Below are positions 47,160 to 55,731 of a DNA stretch of 64,000 nucleotides, in pieces. The stretch spans positions 1-64,000 of the forward strand of contig CALBVX010000070.1 in NCBI GenBank assembly GCA_937969515.1, written 5' to 3'. Position numbers and translations under genes: made by a program. A model generated the notes under the pieces. The model saw nothing but the letters and a program-made list of their open reading frames with translations, did no database searches and was not told where the DNA came from. How positions within the stretch are numbered: the first letter of the stretch is position 1; each line of letters starts with the position of its first letter. The DNA comes from an uncultured Croceitalea sp. (GTDB lineage: Bacteria > Bacteroidota > Bacteroidia > Flavobacteriales > Flavobacteriaceae).

Positions 47160-47774
47160 TTATTTTAAATTAGATTGCTTTTCAATATGTCTTGCAATTT
47201 CTTGTGCTGTTACATCTTTGGCATTTAAATTTTTAATTATCGCAGCGTGGTCTTGTTGCCTCGTTTGTGAAAGTTTAAAAGCGGCTTGAATATCTCTTAT
47301 CTCAATTTTGAAGCCTACCACACCTTTTACTTGTTTCAAGGTCTTAGAAGACATATCATGCAGCGAAACGGGATTTTCAGACTCTTTTTCATACTTGTTC
47401 ACCAGCTTATGTAACGACTTCATAACTTCTTCTTCGTTAAGAATCGATAATCTTCCATATACATGCACTGCGATATAATCCCAAGTTGGCACCTCTTCCT
47501 CGTGATACCATGATGATGAGATATACGAATGGGGGCCATTGAATATGCATAATACTTCGGGTTGCTTTTCAAATTCTTTCCATTGCGGATTCACCTTTGA
47601 AATATGGCTTACCAAAATAGCCTTTCCATCTTCATCATGATCCAACTCTAAAGGAATATGTGTTGCCCATGGTTTTCCATCCACTTGATTTACAAGAATA
47701 CCAAAACCATTTTCTTGAATAAACTTTTTTACCTCTGCTATGTTTTCATTTTTGTAATAGTGTGGTATATACAT
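47160..47774 (-). CDS. paiB: FMN-binding negative transcriptional regulator, PaiB family
   Basis: 204 aa. The family start MYIPHYYKNENIAEVKKFIQENGFGILV and the segments KPWATHIPLELD, LVSHISKVNPQW, VLCIFNGPHSYISSSWY, VPTWDYIAVHVYGRL and KGVVGFKIEI are all present; the fold is a split-barrel flavin-binding protein. I start at 47774, not 47807: the PaiB family begins with MYxP, and a terminator ending at about 47820 leaves almost no leader for the longer form. In Bacillus PaiB represses sporulation and protease genes; here the role is unknown. Confidence 0.85.
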   Translation of the reverse strand: MYIPHYYKNENIAEVKKFIQENGFGILVNQVDGKPWATHIPLELDHDEDGKAILVSHISKVNPQWKEFEKQPEVLCIFNGPHSYISSSWYHEEEVPTWDYIAVHVYGRLSILNEEEVMKSLHKLVNKYEKESENPVSLHDMSSKTLKQVKGVVGFKIEIRDIQAAFKLSQTRQQDHAAIIKNLNAKDVTAQEIARHIEKQSNLK

Positions 47775-47819
47775 ACGGTTTATATTAGGCTCTAGAAGAA
47801 AATTCATATCAATATTAAT

Positions 47820-47850
47820 GAAAAAGGCCCGACAAAATTTGCCGAGCCTT
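47820..47850 (-). terminator. Terminator of the DUF4382 lipoprotein gene
   Basis: On the minus strand AAGGCTCGGC pairs with GTCGGGCCTT over 10 bp, two of them wobble, around a 7-nt loop and is followed by TTTTT. Confidence 0.82.
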
Positions 47851-47872
47851 AATTTTTTTAATGGGTATAAGT

Positions 47873-48730
47873 TTAATTAGCTTCTTCCTCTAAAATAAAA
47901 TTTTGAATGGTTTTGTTAGATGCTACTATTTGAACTTCCACCGTGTCGCTGGCTATATATCCTTCCAATTCGGTTATAGCTTTATAAGTTCCTTGGTTGA
48001 GACCCATGATCATATAATTTCCATCCACATCTGAAAATGCTGAGGTATTTATAGTGTCCGCAACGATTACTGAAATTTGAGCTCCTTCTAGGGCTGTTTC
48101 CACATCCTCGGTTATTGTTGTGATTGTGCCGGCAAGGGTACCTGAGGTAGCTATGTTACTTGCTTTTATGACTGGTTTAAAATTGAACCCGTTGATACCA
48201 TCAACTCTTTTCGTATTTCCTTTTGCCACAAAAGAGCGACTTACATCAAAATCTAACAGTAAATCTGAAGAAAGCCCGCCTGCAACGGTGAGGCCAGGCT
48301 TGATAAATACTTTTATACCACTCTGTTCACCACTTGGCACCTTTAAATCAAATGCTCTACCATCGGTCAATACCACATTTACACCTCTTACATATACCCT
48401 AAATAAATCATAGGTCCCGACAGGCACTTCTATATTGGCCAACTGTTCGGTAACACCATTGGTCAGTTCCAAAAGGTTGGTATCTATCTCATCTTCCATT
48501 AATACGACAAAAGAAGAGTCATCATTTTCTTCATCGTCATCAGATTGAAGCCTCGCCTCAATCTTGAAAATCGTCACATTTGCCTCGGCTACCAGAGCAT
48601 ACGGAAAAGGGGCGTCAGTTAAGCGTACACTTAATCTGCCTGTTTCGCTATTGGTATTTGAATCGTCTGAGCAGCCTATAAAAAGTAAGGCTGAAGCCAG
48701 GAAAAAACTAAAAATTAAATTCTTTTTCAT
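47873..48730 (-). CDS. DUF4382 domain lipoprotein
   Basis: 285 aa. Lipobox LFIGC gives a lipid-anchored Cys at residue 20. A DUF4382 domain covers about 32-180 (GRLSVRLTDAPFPYALVAEANVTIFKIE, SGEQSGIKVF, LLLDFDVSRSFV), and a carboxypeptidase-regulatory-like beta domain follows at about 195-280 (GTLAGTITTITEDVETALEGAQISV, DVDGNYMIMGLNQGTYKA). Surface or periplasmic role unknown. The 177 bp between its start and 48907 hold no further gene. Confidence 0.85.
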   Translation of the reverse strand: MKKNLIFSFFLASALLFIGCSDDSNTNSETGRLSVRLTDAPFPYALVAEANVTIFKIEARLQSDDDEENDDSSFVVLMEDEIDTNLLELTNGVTEQLANIEVPVGTYDLFRVYVRGVNVVLTDGRAFDLKVPSGEQSGIKVFIKPGLTVAGGLSSDLLLDFDVSRSFVAKGNTKRVDGINGFNFKPVIKASNIATSGTLAGTITTITEDVETALEGAQISVIVADTINTSAFSDVDGNYMIMGLNQGTYKAITELEGYIASDTVEVQIVASNKTIQNFILEEEAN

Positions 48731-48907
48731 TTTACGTGTTTTAATTGTTTTTAAGAGGTTAAGTACTCTTTCTATTAAGGTTATGTATATGGAACAACCG
48801 AAAATGAAAATATCCTCATCAAAAAATGATTTTTTTTAGTTCTATCACGAGCAAAGTCTAATTTTTGAAGTAAGAGTAGGAGCTCACAGCACCTACAAGA
48901 GTTAAAA

Positions 48908-49024
48908 CTAGTCGAACTTATCTTTATTCTCTTTCTTCATTTCTTGATATTTCGAATAGAGTCTAAAACCAAGTCGGGCAAATAGGATTATTGCAATAAG
49001 GGTAATAATATCAATTGTGTTCAT
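48908..49024 (-). CDS. 38-aa single-pass membrane protein
   Basis: A short frame with start codon ATG at 49022-49024 that overlaps the stop of the glycosidase gene (ATGA) and ends TAG at 48908. The product has one hydrophobic helix (IDIITLIAIILFARLGFRLY, residues 4-23) followed by a charged tail with KKENKDKFD. The overlap, the textbook helix-plus-tail layout and the full use of the gap argue that it is real and co-translated with the glycosidase. It resembles small CcoQ- or YtxH-like helpers only in shape; no function is claimed. Confidence 0.6.
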   Translation of the reverse strand: MNTIDIITLIAIILFARLGFRLYSKYQEMKKENKDKFD

Positions 49025-50418
49025 AGCTTCTCTTTTTTAACAACTTTACCAAACCATTTTGCGATTACGTTTTCAGCGGGTTTAAAACGAGGGGAAAAGT
49101 CTAAATTTTTTGCTGCCCCCTCTTCGGTACTTCTGTGATCCCATTGCCAAATATAAACTCCTGCAAACCAATCTTTACGCCATACTTTCTTAAATAATGC
49201 CTCAAAAGCAAGCTGTTGGGTTTTATCAGATTTCTTGTTATATAAAATTCCAAAATTTGAGCCCCACTCCCACGGCTTTATGGTAGCCGAAACATCACTT
49301 TTATATCCGACCTCGGTAAATAGAATCGGTTTTTTGTAGGTTAGGTGCAGTTTCTCAAGTTTAGCGATATGCCTGTCCCAACCTTTTTCTATAGTTTCCA
49401 AATCAGGGCTTTTGTTTTTCGTAAGGGGAAAATAGGCCTGAATTCCTATATAATCTAAATCTCCCCAAAAATCGATATATTCATATTCGTCATGCCAATT
49501 TGCGGCATAGGTTAACTTCCCTGAATAAATTTCCCTTATTTTCCGAATGAGTTTTTTCCAGCGTTCGGGTTGTTTTTTTATCGATGTTTTAAGCTCGGTG
49601 CCTACACAAAATAATTCAACCCCTGTATGTTCTGCGAAACGCGCATAGTACAACATATAATTTTCATATGAGTCGAACCAAGTATCCCATTCTGCGTCCG
49701 AGGCTAAGCTAAGATTCGCCCGCCAACCGCTAAAGGTCCATAAGTGGGGCTTTAATTGTACATGTAGCCCTTTCTCATGCATCGCTTTTATAGACTTTAT
49801 AAAAACAGAATCTCTATACAGCCATGGGGCATCGGTGTCTACCGGTCTTCTAACCGTTTTAGAGGTTTCATCTTCTTGATCGATAAACGGAATAACGGCA
49901 ACCCATTCTATATTGGCTTTAATAAGGGCATCAGTAGCAATTTCATTGTCTACCGAACCCCAGCCAAAAGTACTCATGCCCCGATGCATTTTGTCTACGT
50001 CGTACAAAGCATTGGGTGCACCTTTGTTATTCATAAAATGTTCTGCCCAATCATAAGAATAGTTTTCGTTAGAATTGGCGAAAATCAAAGTTTTAAACAC
50101 AATAAAAACGATAAGCACGGGGGAGAGAAACCGAATGGCCAATTGTTTAAGGGCAATTTTAGCACCTTTCTTTTTATAGGTTCTGATAAAGTATCTAATA
50201 ATTAAGAAAAGAACTAAAGCCATTGCAAAAAGCATATGAACGGCTACAATAAAACTAGAATTTGACAAGAATTCGAGAAACAAACCGGCCGCCTCATAAA
50301 ATGTTCGTTTGCCTCGTGAAATTATGCTTGTAACCAGTATAAAAACACCAAGCCATGTCAACCAATAGATGACAAGAGTATTCCGGATTTCGTTTTTTAA
50401 TGATGATCGATGAAACAT
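49021..50418 (-). CDS. Membrane-anchored glycoside hydrolase, GH113-like
   Basis: 465 aa. Three membrane helices fill residues 13-34, 51-78 and 93-112; the rest is a (beta/alpha)8-type catalytic domain resembling the GH113 beta-mannanase family. Likely catalytic acids are the Glu in FCVGTELKTS (about residue 275) and the Glu in ILFTEVGYKS (about 370); GIQAYFPL and GVYIWQWDHRS are further family-like parts. With three helices the domain would face the periplasm. It is not in a polysaccharide locus; it follows helicase and peptidase E genes in one minus-strand unit. Substrate unknown. Confidence 0.75.
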   Translation of the reverse strand: MFHRSSLKNEIRNTLVIYWLTWLGVFILVTSIISRGKRTFYEAAGLFLEFLSNSSFIVAVHMLFAMALVLFLIIRYFIRTYKKKGAKIALKQLAIRFLSPVLIVFIVFKTLIFANSNENYSYDWAEHFMNNKGAPNALYDVDKMHRGMSTFGWGSVDNEIATDALIKANIEWVAVIPFIDQEDETSKTVRRPVDTDAPWLYRDSVFIKSIKAMHEKGLHVQLKPHLWTFSGWRANLSLASDAEWDTWFDSYENYMLYYARFAEHTGVELFCVGTELKTSIKKQPERWKKLIRKIREIYSGKLTYAANWHDEYEYIDFWGDLDYIGIQAYFPLTKNKSPDLETIEKGWDRHIAKLEKLHLTYKKPILFTEVGYKSDVSATIKPWEWGSNFGILYNKKSDKTQQLAFEALFKKVWRKDWFAGVYIWQWDHRSTEEGAAKNLDFSPRFKPAENVIAKWFGKVVKKEKL

Positions 50419-50446
50419 TGCCTTTTAAAGATACTGAAATAAGACG

Positions 50447-50665
50447 TTAACCTGTCTGCCCATCGCCATCAATATCTTTATTCAAATGTTCTTCTAAAGC
50501 GACCAATGTTTTTTTAAGCAAGGCTCTAGTTTTTTCAAGTTCAAGCTCTAAATGTGTAACGCGGTCTTCAATATTGTCGGCTTGTTGTTGCTTTTCTAGT
50601 TCGTCTTGCTGCAATAAATCCCAAAATACACCCATATTAGTACTGTTTTGTTGATGATTGGCCAA
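50447..50665 (-). CDS. Small coiled-coil protein, 72 aa
   Basis: Soluble, Gln- and Glu-rich protein with a clear heptad region at residues 28-64 (DRVTHLELELEKTRALLKKTLVALEEH) and an acidic tail ending DIDGDGQTG. No family recognised. It overlaps the end of the peptidase E gene by 29 bp and precedes the glycosidase gene by 28 bp, so it is part of the same transcript. Confidence 0.7.
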   Translation of the reverse strand: MANHQQNSTNMGVFWDLLQQDELEKQQQADNIEDRVTHLELELEKTRALLKKTLVALEEHLNKDIDGDGQTG

Positions 50666-51350
50666 TTACTTCACCCGGAATTCTATCCTCGAGAATTGTT
50701 CCATTTTTTTTGTAAACGTAGTACGAGTGATTGTCGCTGTCTAAAGCCACGGAATTTTCTACCTTTTCATTAATAAAATGAATTGCTGAACGGTCATCAC
50801 AGGCGTAACCATCGGCTAATTTTCCTTCTAAAATATTTTTATGATAAAGCGGTCTTCGAGACTTTTCTGAGTTGTAATGCGGGCAATGGCTTTTCTTTAT
50901 AAAAGCTAATCCTTCTACAATACTAAGTTCTACTGGCCGCGAGTCGGTAGTTCCGCCGCTGGTCCAACATAAAGAGCCTGCACTACCACCACCCATCACA
51001 GTGCCATTCTCATAAGCTTTACGCAAGAGAACATCAATACCCTGGGCTTTCCATATAGCTAGCATGTTTAAGGTGTTTCCTCCTCCGACTACGATGGCAT
51101 CCATTTTATTGATAATGGTCTCAAAGGTTTCCTTTTGGTCATAAGAGTTTATCCAAACCTTTAAAACATGGGGTTTTACCTTAATTTGGCTACAAACCTC
51201 ATAAAACCTGGCAATATAGCCCTCATCATCTCCGCTGGCAGTGGGTATAAAACAAATGTTCGGATTTTCTTTTCCGGTCATTTGTGCCATATACTTTAAG
51301 AAAGGTACGGTATGGCGACCACTACCATAAATTAATAACTGTCTTTTCAT
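50637..51350 (-). CDS. Peptidase E (S51 family)
   Basis: 237-aa serine peptidase of the aspartyl dipeptidase/cyanophycinase family. The nucleophile elbow GGGSAGSLCWTSGG is at about residues 120-133, preceded by IVVGGGNTLNMLAIWKAQGID; PHYNSEKSRRP provides the His region. It begins 21 bp after the helicase gene. Actual substrate (Asp-X dipeptides or other) not known. Confidence 0.85.
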   Translation of the reverse strand: MKRQLLIYGSGRHTVPFLKYMAQMTGKENPNICFIPTASGDDEGYIARFYEVCSQIKVKPHVLKVWINSYDQKETFETIINKMDAIVVGGGNTLNMLAIWKAQGIDVLLRKAYENGTVMGGGSAGSLCWTSGGTTDSRPVELSIVEGLAFIKKSHCPHYNSEKSRRPLYHKNILEGKLADGYACDDRSAIHFINEKVENSVALDSDNHSYYVYKKNGTILEDRIPGEVIGQSSTKQY

Positions 51351-51371
51351 GAATACTAAAATAAAAAAACA

Positions 51372-52670
51372 TTATTCGCCAGAAGCGCTGCGATTCTGGC
51401 CGTTTTTATTTCTTGAATTTCGACCTCGAGGATTCTGATTTCCGGACTTGTTGCGATTTTTATTACGGTTTCGGTTTCTATTACCAGAGTTGTTGGGCTT
51501 TTTAACCTGTTTTGGATTTGCAGGTTCTTTAGAATCGTCAACATAAGGGTTCTCGGCAATTCGAGGTACTTCTTGCTTTATCAACTTTTCAATATCCCTT
51601 AAGTACGGTCGCTCCTCAACCTCACAAAAAGACAATGCTATCCCACTAGCACTTGCACGCCCCGTTCTTCCGATACGATGCACGTATGTTTCAGGTACAT
51701 TGGGTAAATCGTAGTTGACAACCAAAGAAAGCTCTTCAACATCGATTCCACGGGCGGCAATATCGGTCGCTACCAGTACTTTTAGCTGTCCTTCCTTAAA
51801 GGCACCTAAGGCTTTTTGGCGTGCAGTCTGTGATTTATTGCCATGTATTGCCGCAGATTCGATATCCGCTTGGGCCAACTTTTTAACAATTTTATTGGCA
51901 CCGTGCTTGGTTCTTGAGAATACCAATACAGATTCTTTGGTTTTATCTTGAAGTATATGCACTAAAAGTTTGGGTTTATCGGATTTGCTCACAAAATAAA
52001 CCCCCTGCTCCACTTTCTCTGCGGTCGCTTGTTGCGGTTTTATGGTCACCTGTTCAAAATCTCCCAATATTTTTCTTGAAAGTTCAACAATGGTTTTGGG
52101 CATTGTTGCAGAAAAAAACAGTGATTGGCGTTTAGGGGGTAGCTTGGCTATGATTTTTTTGATATCATGAATAAACCCCATATCCAGCATCTGGTCCGCT
52201 TCATCAAGCACGGCATATTCGATATCCTGTAGCGATATAAATCCTTGATTCATTAAATCTAACAGACGCCCTGGGGTAGCAATTAAAATATCTACGCCAT
52301 TTTTAAGGGTATTTACCTGCTTGCCCTGTTTTACCCCGCCAAAAATTACTGTATTCCTTAGTCCGGTATGCCTACCATAGGCCGTAAAACTTTCACCTAT
52401 TTGTATGGCCAGTTCTCGGGTCGGGGTGACCACCAAAGCCTTTATGCTTCTTCTTCGCTCTTGCTGATTTTTTGCAAGAAATAAATGATGCAAGATAGGA
52501 ATACCGAATGCAGCGGTTTTACCAGTGCCGGTTTGCGCTACACCTAAAAGGTCTTTTCCTTTAAGTAAAATTGGGATTGCTTGTGATTGAATCGGGGTAG
52601 GATGTATGTAGCCTTCGGTTTCTAAAGCTTTTAGTATGGGTTCGGCAAGGCCGAGGTCTTTAAATGTCAT
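51372..52670 (-). CDS. rhlE: DEAD-box RNA helicase, RhlE type
   Basis: 432 aa with all DEAD-box motifs: Q motif ([23 protein letters not shown]), Walker A AQTGTGKT at about residue 45, [17 protein letters not shown] in [39 protein letters not shown] and HRIGRTGRA. The tail after 390 is a basic Asn/Arg/Lys-rich region, usual for RhlE-like proteins acting in ribosome assembly or mRNA decay. First gene of the unit with peptidase E and the GH113-like gene. Its start region is divergent from the TonB receptor promoter. Confidence 0.92.
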   Translation of the reverse strand: MTFKDLGLAEPILKALETEGYIHPTPIQSQAIPILLKGKDLLGVAQTGTGKTAAFGIPILHHLFLAKNQQERRRSIKALVVTPTRELAIQIGESFTAYGRHTGLRNTVIFGGVKQGKQVNTLKNGVDILIATPGRLLDLMNQGFISLQDIEYAVLDEADQMLDMGFIHDIKKIIAKLPPKRQSLFFSATMPKTIVELSRKILGDFEQVTIKPQQATAEKVEQGVYFVSKSDKPKLLVHILQDKTKESVLVFSRTKHGANKIVKKLAQADIESAAIHGNKSQTARQKALGAFKEGQLKVLVATDIAARGIDVEELSLVVNYDLPNVPETYVHRIGRTGRASASGIALSFCEVEERPYLRDIEKLIKQEVPRIAENPYVDDSKEPANPKQVKKPNNSGNRNRNRNKNRNKSGNQNPRGRNSRNKNGQNRSASGE

Positions 52671-52706
52671 ATTATTTTATCAGTGGCGAAGGTACTGGAA
52701 TTTGTA

Positions 52707-52777
52707 ACAATCTAGTCGCATAAAATTACAGTTGGGTAATTCTTATTGCCCAAAGAACAAATGTCTTTCGACTTTTG
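52707..52777 (+). promoter_or_regulatory. LytTR-type site A and promoter of the TonB receptor gene
   Basis: Direct repeats ACAATCTAG (52707) and ACAGTTGGG (52728) are 21 bp apart start to start. The second repeat begins 42 bp before GACTTTTG (52770-52777), a -7 box with G for the usual first T. TTG at 52746-52748 is the -33 element, 21 bp from the -7 box. ACAGTTGGG fits the general LytTR half-site [TA][AC][CA]GTTN[AG][TG] exactly. The same geometry recurs at two other promoters nearby. Confidence 0.7.
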
Positions 52778-52795
52778 ACCTGTCAATCAAAAACG

Positions 52796-54964
52796 ATGAA
52801 CATGAAAAACCAAATTACATTTAGCCTTCTTTTTCTAATGGCCTGTGTCTCATCAGCACAGCTTACAGTAAATGGAATCGTCACGGACAAATCAAACGTA
52901 CCTGTAGTGGGTGCCAATGTGTATTTAGAAGGCACCTATGATGGTTCTTCTACCGACGATAATGGTAAATTCTCTTTTGAAACCTCTGAAACGGGCACAC
53001 AAACCCTCATAATTTCCATGTTGTCCTATGAACCACATTACGAGATAGGCGATGTTTCTTATCTCCAAAATTTGAATATTAGGCTTTTAGAAGCGGTAAA
53101 TTCGCTTACTGGTGTAACACTTACCGCCGGAACGTTTGAAGCAGGCGACAATTCAAAAGTTTCTGTTCTTAAACCGTTAGATATTGTTACTACGGCAGGG
53201 GCAGCAGGCGATTTTGTAGCAGCACTGCAGACTTTACCAGGCACCAGTACTGTAAATGAAGATGGGCGTTTATTTGTAAGGGGTGGCGATGCCGGTGAAA
53301 CTCAAGTTTTTATTGACGGTCTTCGGGTTTTTCAGCCTTTTAATGCGACGGCCAATAATATACCCACTAGGGGAAGATTTTCTCCTTTTCTATTTAAAGG
53401 GATTACCTTTAGTACCGGGGGATATTCAGCGGAATATGGCCAAGCCTTATCAAGCGTACTTCTACTGAACACAACCGATGTTCCTGACCAGGAGAAAACG
53501 GATATTTCAATCATGTCAGTTGGTGGTGGTATCGGTCATACCGAAATTTGGGGTGACGAATCTTTGAGTTTTAATACCCAATACATCAATCTTGCACCTT
53601 ATGAATCATTAATACCGTCTAATCAGGGTATTCGTTGGAATAGTCCGTACGAGTCTATCTCTGGTGAGGCAGTCTTCAGAAGTAAAGGAGAGAAAGGTAT
53701 ATTCAAGCTTTACACGGGCTTTAACCACGCTGATCTTGATATTGAGCAAGAGAATATCAATTTTGAGGAATTTGTACGTTTTGAGCTGACGAACAATAAC
53801 CTTTACTTCAATTCTTCGTACAAACACTTTTTTGCAAACGATTGGACTTTAACCTCAGGGGCGAGTCTCTCGTGGGATACCAATGAGATTGGCCTATTTG
53901 AAAACACAATTGATATCAAAGAAACCGGTTCACACCTAAAACTAAAGTTGAAAAAGACTTTTAGTAACCGATTCAATCTTCAATTTGGCACTGAACTATT
54001 TAATATAGACTTTGAAGAAACCTTTAGAACGCCTGATGGCATGCAGTTTAAAAGTGCTTACGATGACCAGTTGCTAGCAGGTTTTGTAGAAAGTGATGTA
54101 TTCTTCAGTAATAAATTTGCTATGAAATTGGGCGCCCGGGTAGATAATACTTCCGTTTTAAATCAATTTAATTTTTCTCCAAGAGTATCCTTAGCATACC
54201 AAAGCAGCGAAAATGGGCAATTTTCTTTTGCCTATGGCGATTTCTATCAAAACCCCCAAAGTAATATTCTTAGATATGATCAAAATTTAAATGTCGAGAA
54301 AACGTCTCATTATATTCTTAACTATCAATATGTCGCTAATGGAAAAACCTTTAGGGCTGAAGCGTACCATAAAGCTTATGACGGTTTGGTAAAATACAAC
54401 ACGGAAATGCCTCAATTTGATTCGCAGTTCAACAATTTAGGCAATGGGTATGCTAGCGGATTGGATATTTTTTGGAGAGATAACAAAAGCATTAAAGACT
54501 TCGATTATTGGGCTTCATACAGCTATCTAAATACGAAACGAGATTTTAGAAATTTCAGGGAGCGTGCTACACCTAATTTTGCGCCTAAGCATAACATTTC
54601 AATTGTCACCAAAAAGTGGGTAAACAAACTAAGATCTCAAATTGGGCTTTCTTATAGCTATGTTTCGGGCAGACCTTATGATAACCCCAATACAGCAGAA
54701 TTTCTGGCTGAAAAGACCAAGGCCTTTAACAATCTTAGTTTTAATTGGGCCTATCTCATAGATCAGCAGAAGATTTTGTATTTCTCTGTAAACAATGTTC
54801 TAGGTTTCAATAATGTAAACAACTATCAATATGCCAACGTCCCTAATGTTGATGGTGTTTTTGAAAGGCAAACGATTAGACCTGCAGCCGATAGTTTTTT
54901 CTTTGTAGGCTTCTTTTGGACCATCAGTAAAGACAAAAAAAGTAATCAGTTAGATAATCTATAG
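52796..54964 (+). CDS. TonB-dependent receptor with carboxypeptidase-like N-terminal domain
   Basis: About 722-aa outer-membrane transporter. Signal peptide, then a CarboxypepD_reg-like domain (residues 20-100: VNGIVTDKSNVPVVGANVYLEGTYDGSSTDDNGKF), a plug domain (about 115-210: FVAALQTLPGTSTVNEDGRLFVRGGDAGETQVFIDGLRV) and a 22-strand barrel to the end. There is no SusD partner, so it is not a typical polysaccharide receptor; substrate unknown. Longer frames begin at TTG 52775, but that codon lies inside the -7 box, so I use the ATG at 52796; the ATG at 52802 is equally possible. A LytTR-type site precedes it, linking it to the kinase/2TM cluster downstream. Confidence 0.88.
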   Translation: MNMKNQITFSLLFLMACVSSAQLTVNGIVTDKSNVPVVGANVYLEGTYDGSSTDDNGKFSFETSETGTQTLIISMLSYEPHYEIGDVSYLQNLNIRLLEAVNSLTGVTLTAGTFEAGDNSKVSVLKPLDIVTTAGAAGDFVAALQTLPGTSTVNEDGRLFVRGGDAGETQVFIDGLRVFQPFNATANNIPTRGRFSPFLFKGITFSTGGYSAEYGQALSSVLLLNTTDVPDQEKTDISIMSVGGGIGHTEIWGDESLSFNTQYINLAPYESLIPSNQGIRWNSPYESISGEAVFRSKGEKGIFKLYTGFNHADLDIEQENINFEEFVRFELTNNNLYFNSSYKHFFANDWTLTSGASLSWDTNEIGLFENTIDIKETGSHLKLKLKKTFSNRFNLQFGTELFNIDFEETFRTPDGMQFKSAYDDQLLAGFVESDVFFSNKFAMKLGARVDNTSVLNQFNFSPRVSLAYQSSENGQFSFAYGDFYQNPQSNILRYDQNLNVEKTSHYILNYQYVANGKTFRAEAYHKAYDGLVKYNTEMPQFDSQFNNLGNGYASGLDIFWRDNKSIKDFDYWASYSYLNTKRDFRNFRERATPNFAPKHNISIVTKKWVNKLRSQIGLSYSYVSGRPYDNPNTAEFLAEKTKAFNNLSFNWAYLIDQQKILYFSVNNVLGFNNVNNYQYANVPNVDGVFERQTIRPAADSFFFVGFFWTISKDKKSNQLDNL

Positions 54965-54967
54965 TAA

Positions 54968-55038
54968 ACAGTTCGTCATTAGAATACTACAATTGGGTAA
55001 TTCATATTGTTTAAAGAGATAATTCAGAATCATATTTG
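54968..55038 (+). promoter_or_regulatory. LytTR-type site B and promoter of the TPR/kinase operon
   Basis: Direct repeats ACAGTTCGT (54968) and ACAATTGGG (54989) are 21 bp apart. The second starts 42 bp before CATATTTG (55031-55038), a -7 box with C for the usual first T; TTG at 55007-55009 is the -33 element. The transcript would have a leader of about 60 nt. Confidence 0.7.
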
Positions 55039-55104
55039 TCATGAAATAAATGTTTCATTGAAATCAATTAGAAGAAAAATCAACAACTATAAAACTACAA
55101 TACA

Positions 55105-55728
55105 ATGAGAAGACTTACACTACTTTTATTATTTCTAACAATATCAAGTTTAAAGGCTCAAGATCAATATTCCATGGGCATGCAAAAGGCAATGGAATTA
55201 TGGTCGGAACAAAAGATTGTGGAGGCATCGAATATGTTCGAACGAATCGCCACGGCCGAAATGGATAATTGGTTGCCGTATTATTATGTAGCCATGGTCA
55301 ATACAACGGCCTCTTTTGGTGAAAAAGACGAACAAAAATTAAAAATGCAACTGAAAAAGGCCAAAGAATATATTGATAATGCAAAAAACATTTCTCCTGA
55401 CAACGCTGAAATTCTAGTGCAAGAAGCAATGATAAATACCGCCTGGATGGCTTTCGATGGAGCTACCTACGGAATGACGCTTTCAGGAAAGAATGTACAA
55501 CTTTATCAAAAAGCGGCTGAACTGGCTCCAAACAACCCAAGAGTCGTGTTCGGAAAGGCAGAGTGGGATATGGGAACAGCACGCTATTTTGGTAAGGATA
55601 CGACGCCTTATTGTAAAGATATTGAAAGGGCTTTACAACTTTTTGCTACTTTTAAACCAGAAACAGAATTTCATCCTAACTGGGGTAAAGAACGTGCTGA
55701 GCAGATTGCTGAAGAATGTAAATCATAG
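55105..55728 (+). CDS. Secreted TPR-like protein
   Basis: 207 aa. A signal peptide (residues 1-18, KAQ) is followed by helical repeats with TPR spacing (MELWSEQKIVEASNMFERIATAEMDNWLPYYYVAMVN; AKEYIDNAKNISPDNAEILVQEAMIN; YQKAAELAPNNPRVVFGKA). Function unknown; by position between the TonB receptor and the kinase it may sense or relay an envelope signal. It lies 3 bp before the kinase gene, certainly co-transcribed. Confidence 0.82.
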   Translation: MRRLTLLLLFLTISSLKAQDQYSMGMQKAMELWSEQKIVEASNMFERIATAEMDNWLPYYYVAMVNTTASFGEKDEQKLKMQLKKAKEYIDNAKNISPDNAEILVQEAMINTAWMAFDGATYGMTLSGKNVQLYQKAAELAPNNPRVVFGKAEWDMGTARYFGKDTTPYCKDIERALQLFATFKPETEFHPNWGKERAEQIAEECKS

Positions 55729-55731
55729 TTT

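Noticed and set aside
52775-52795. Upstream TTG start for the TonB-dependent receptor
   Set aside because: The codon lies inside the proposed -7 box and would precede the transcription start; the added residues do not belong to a signal peptide.
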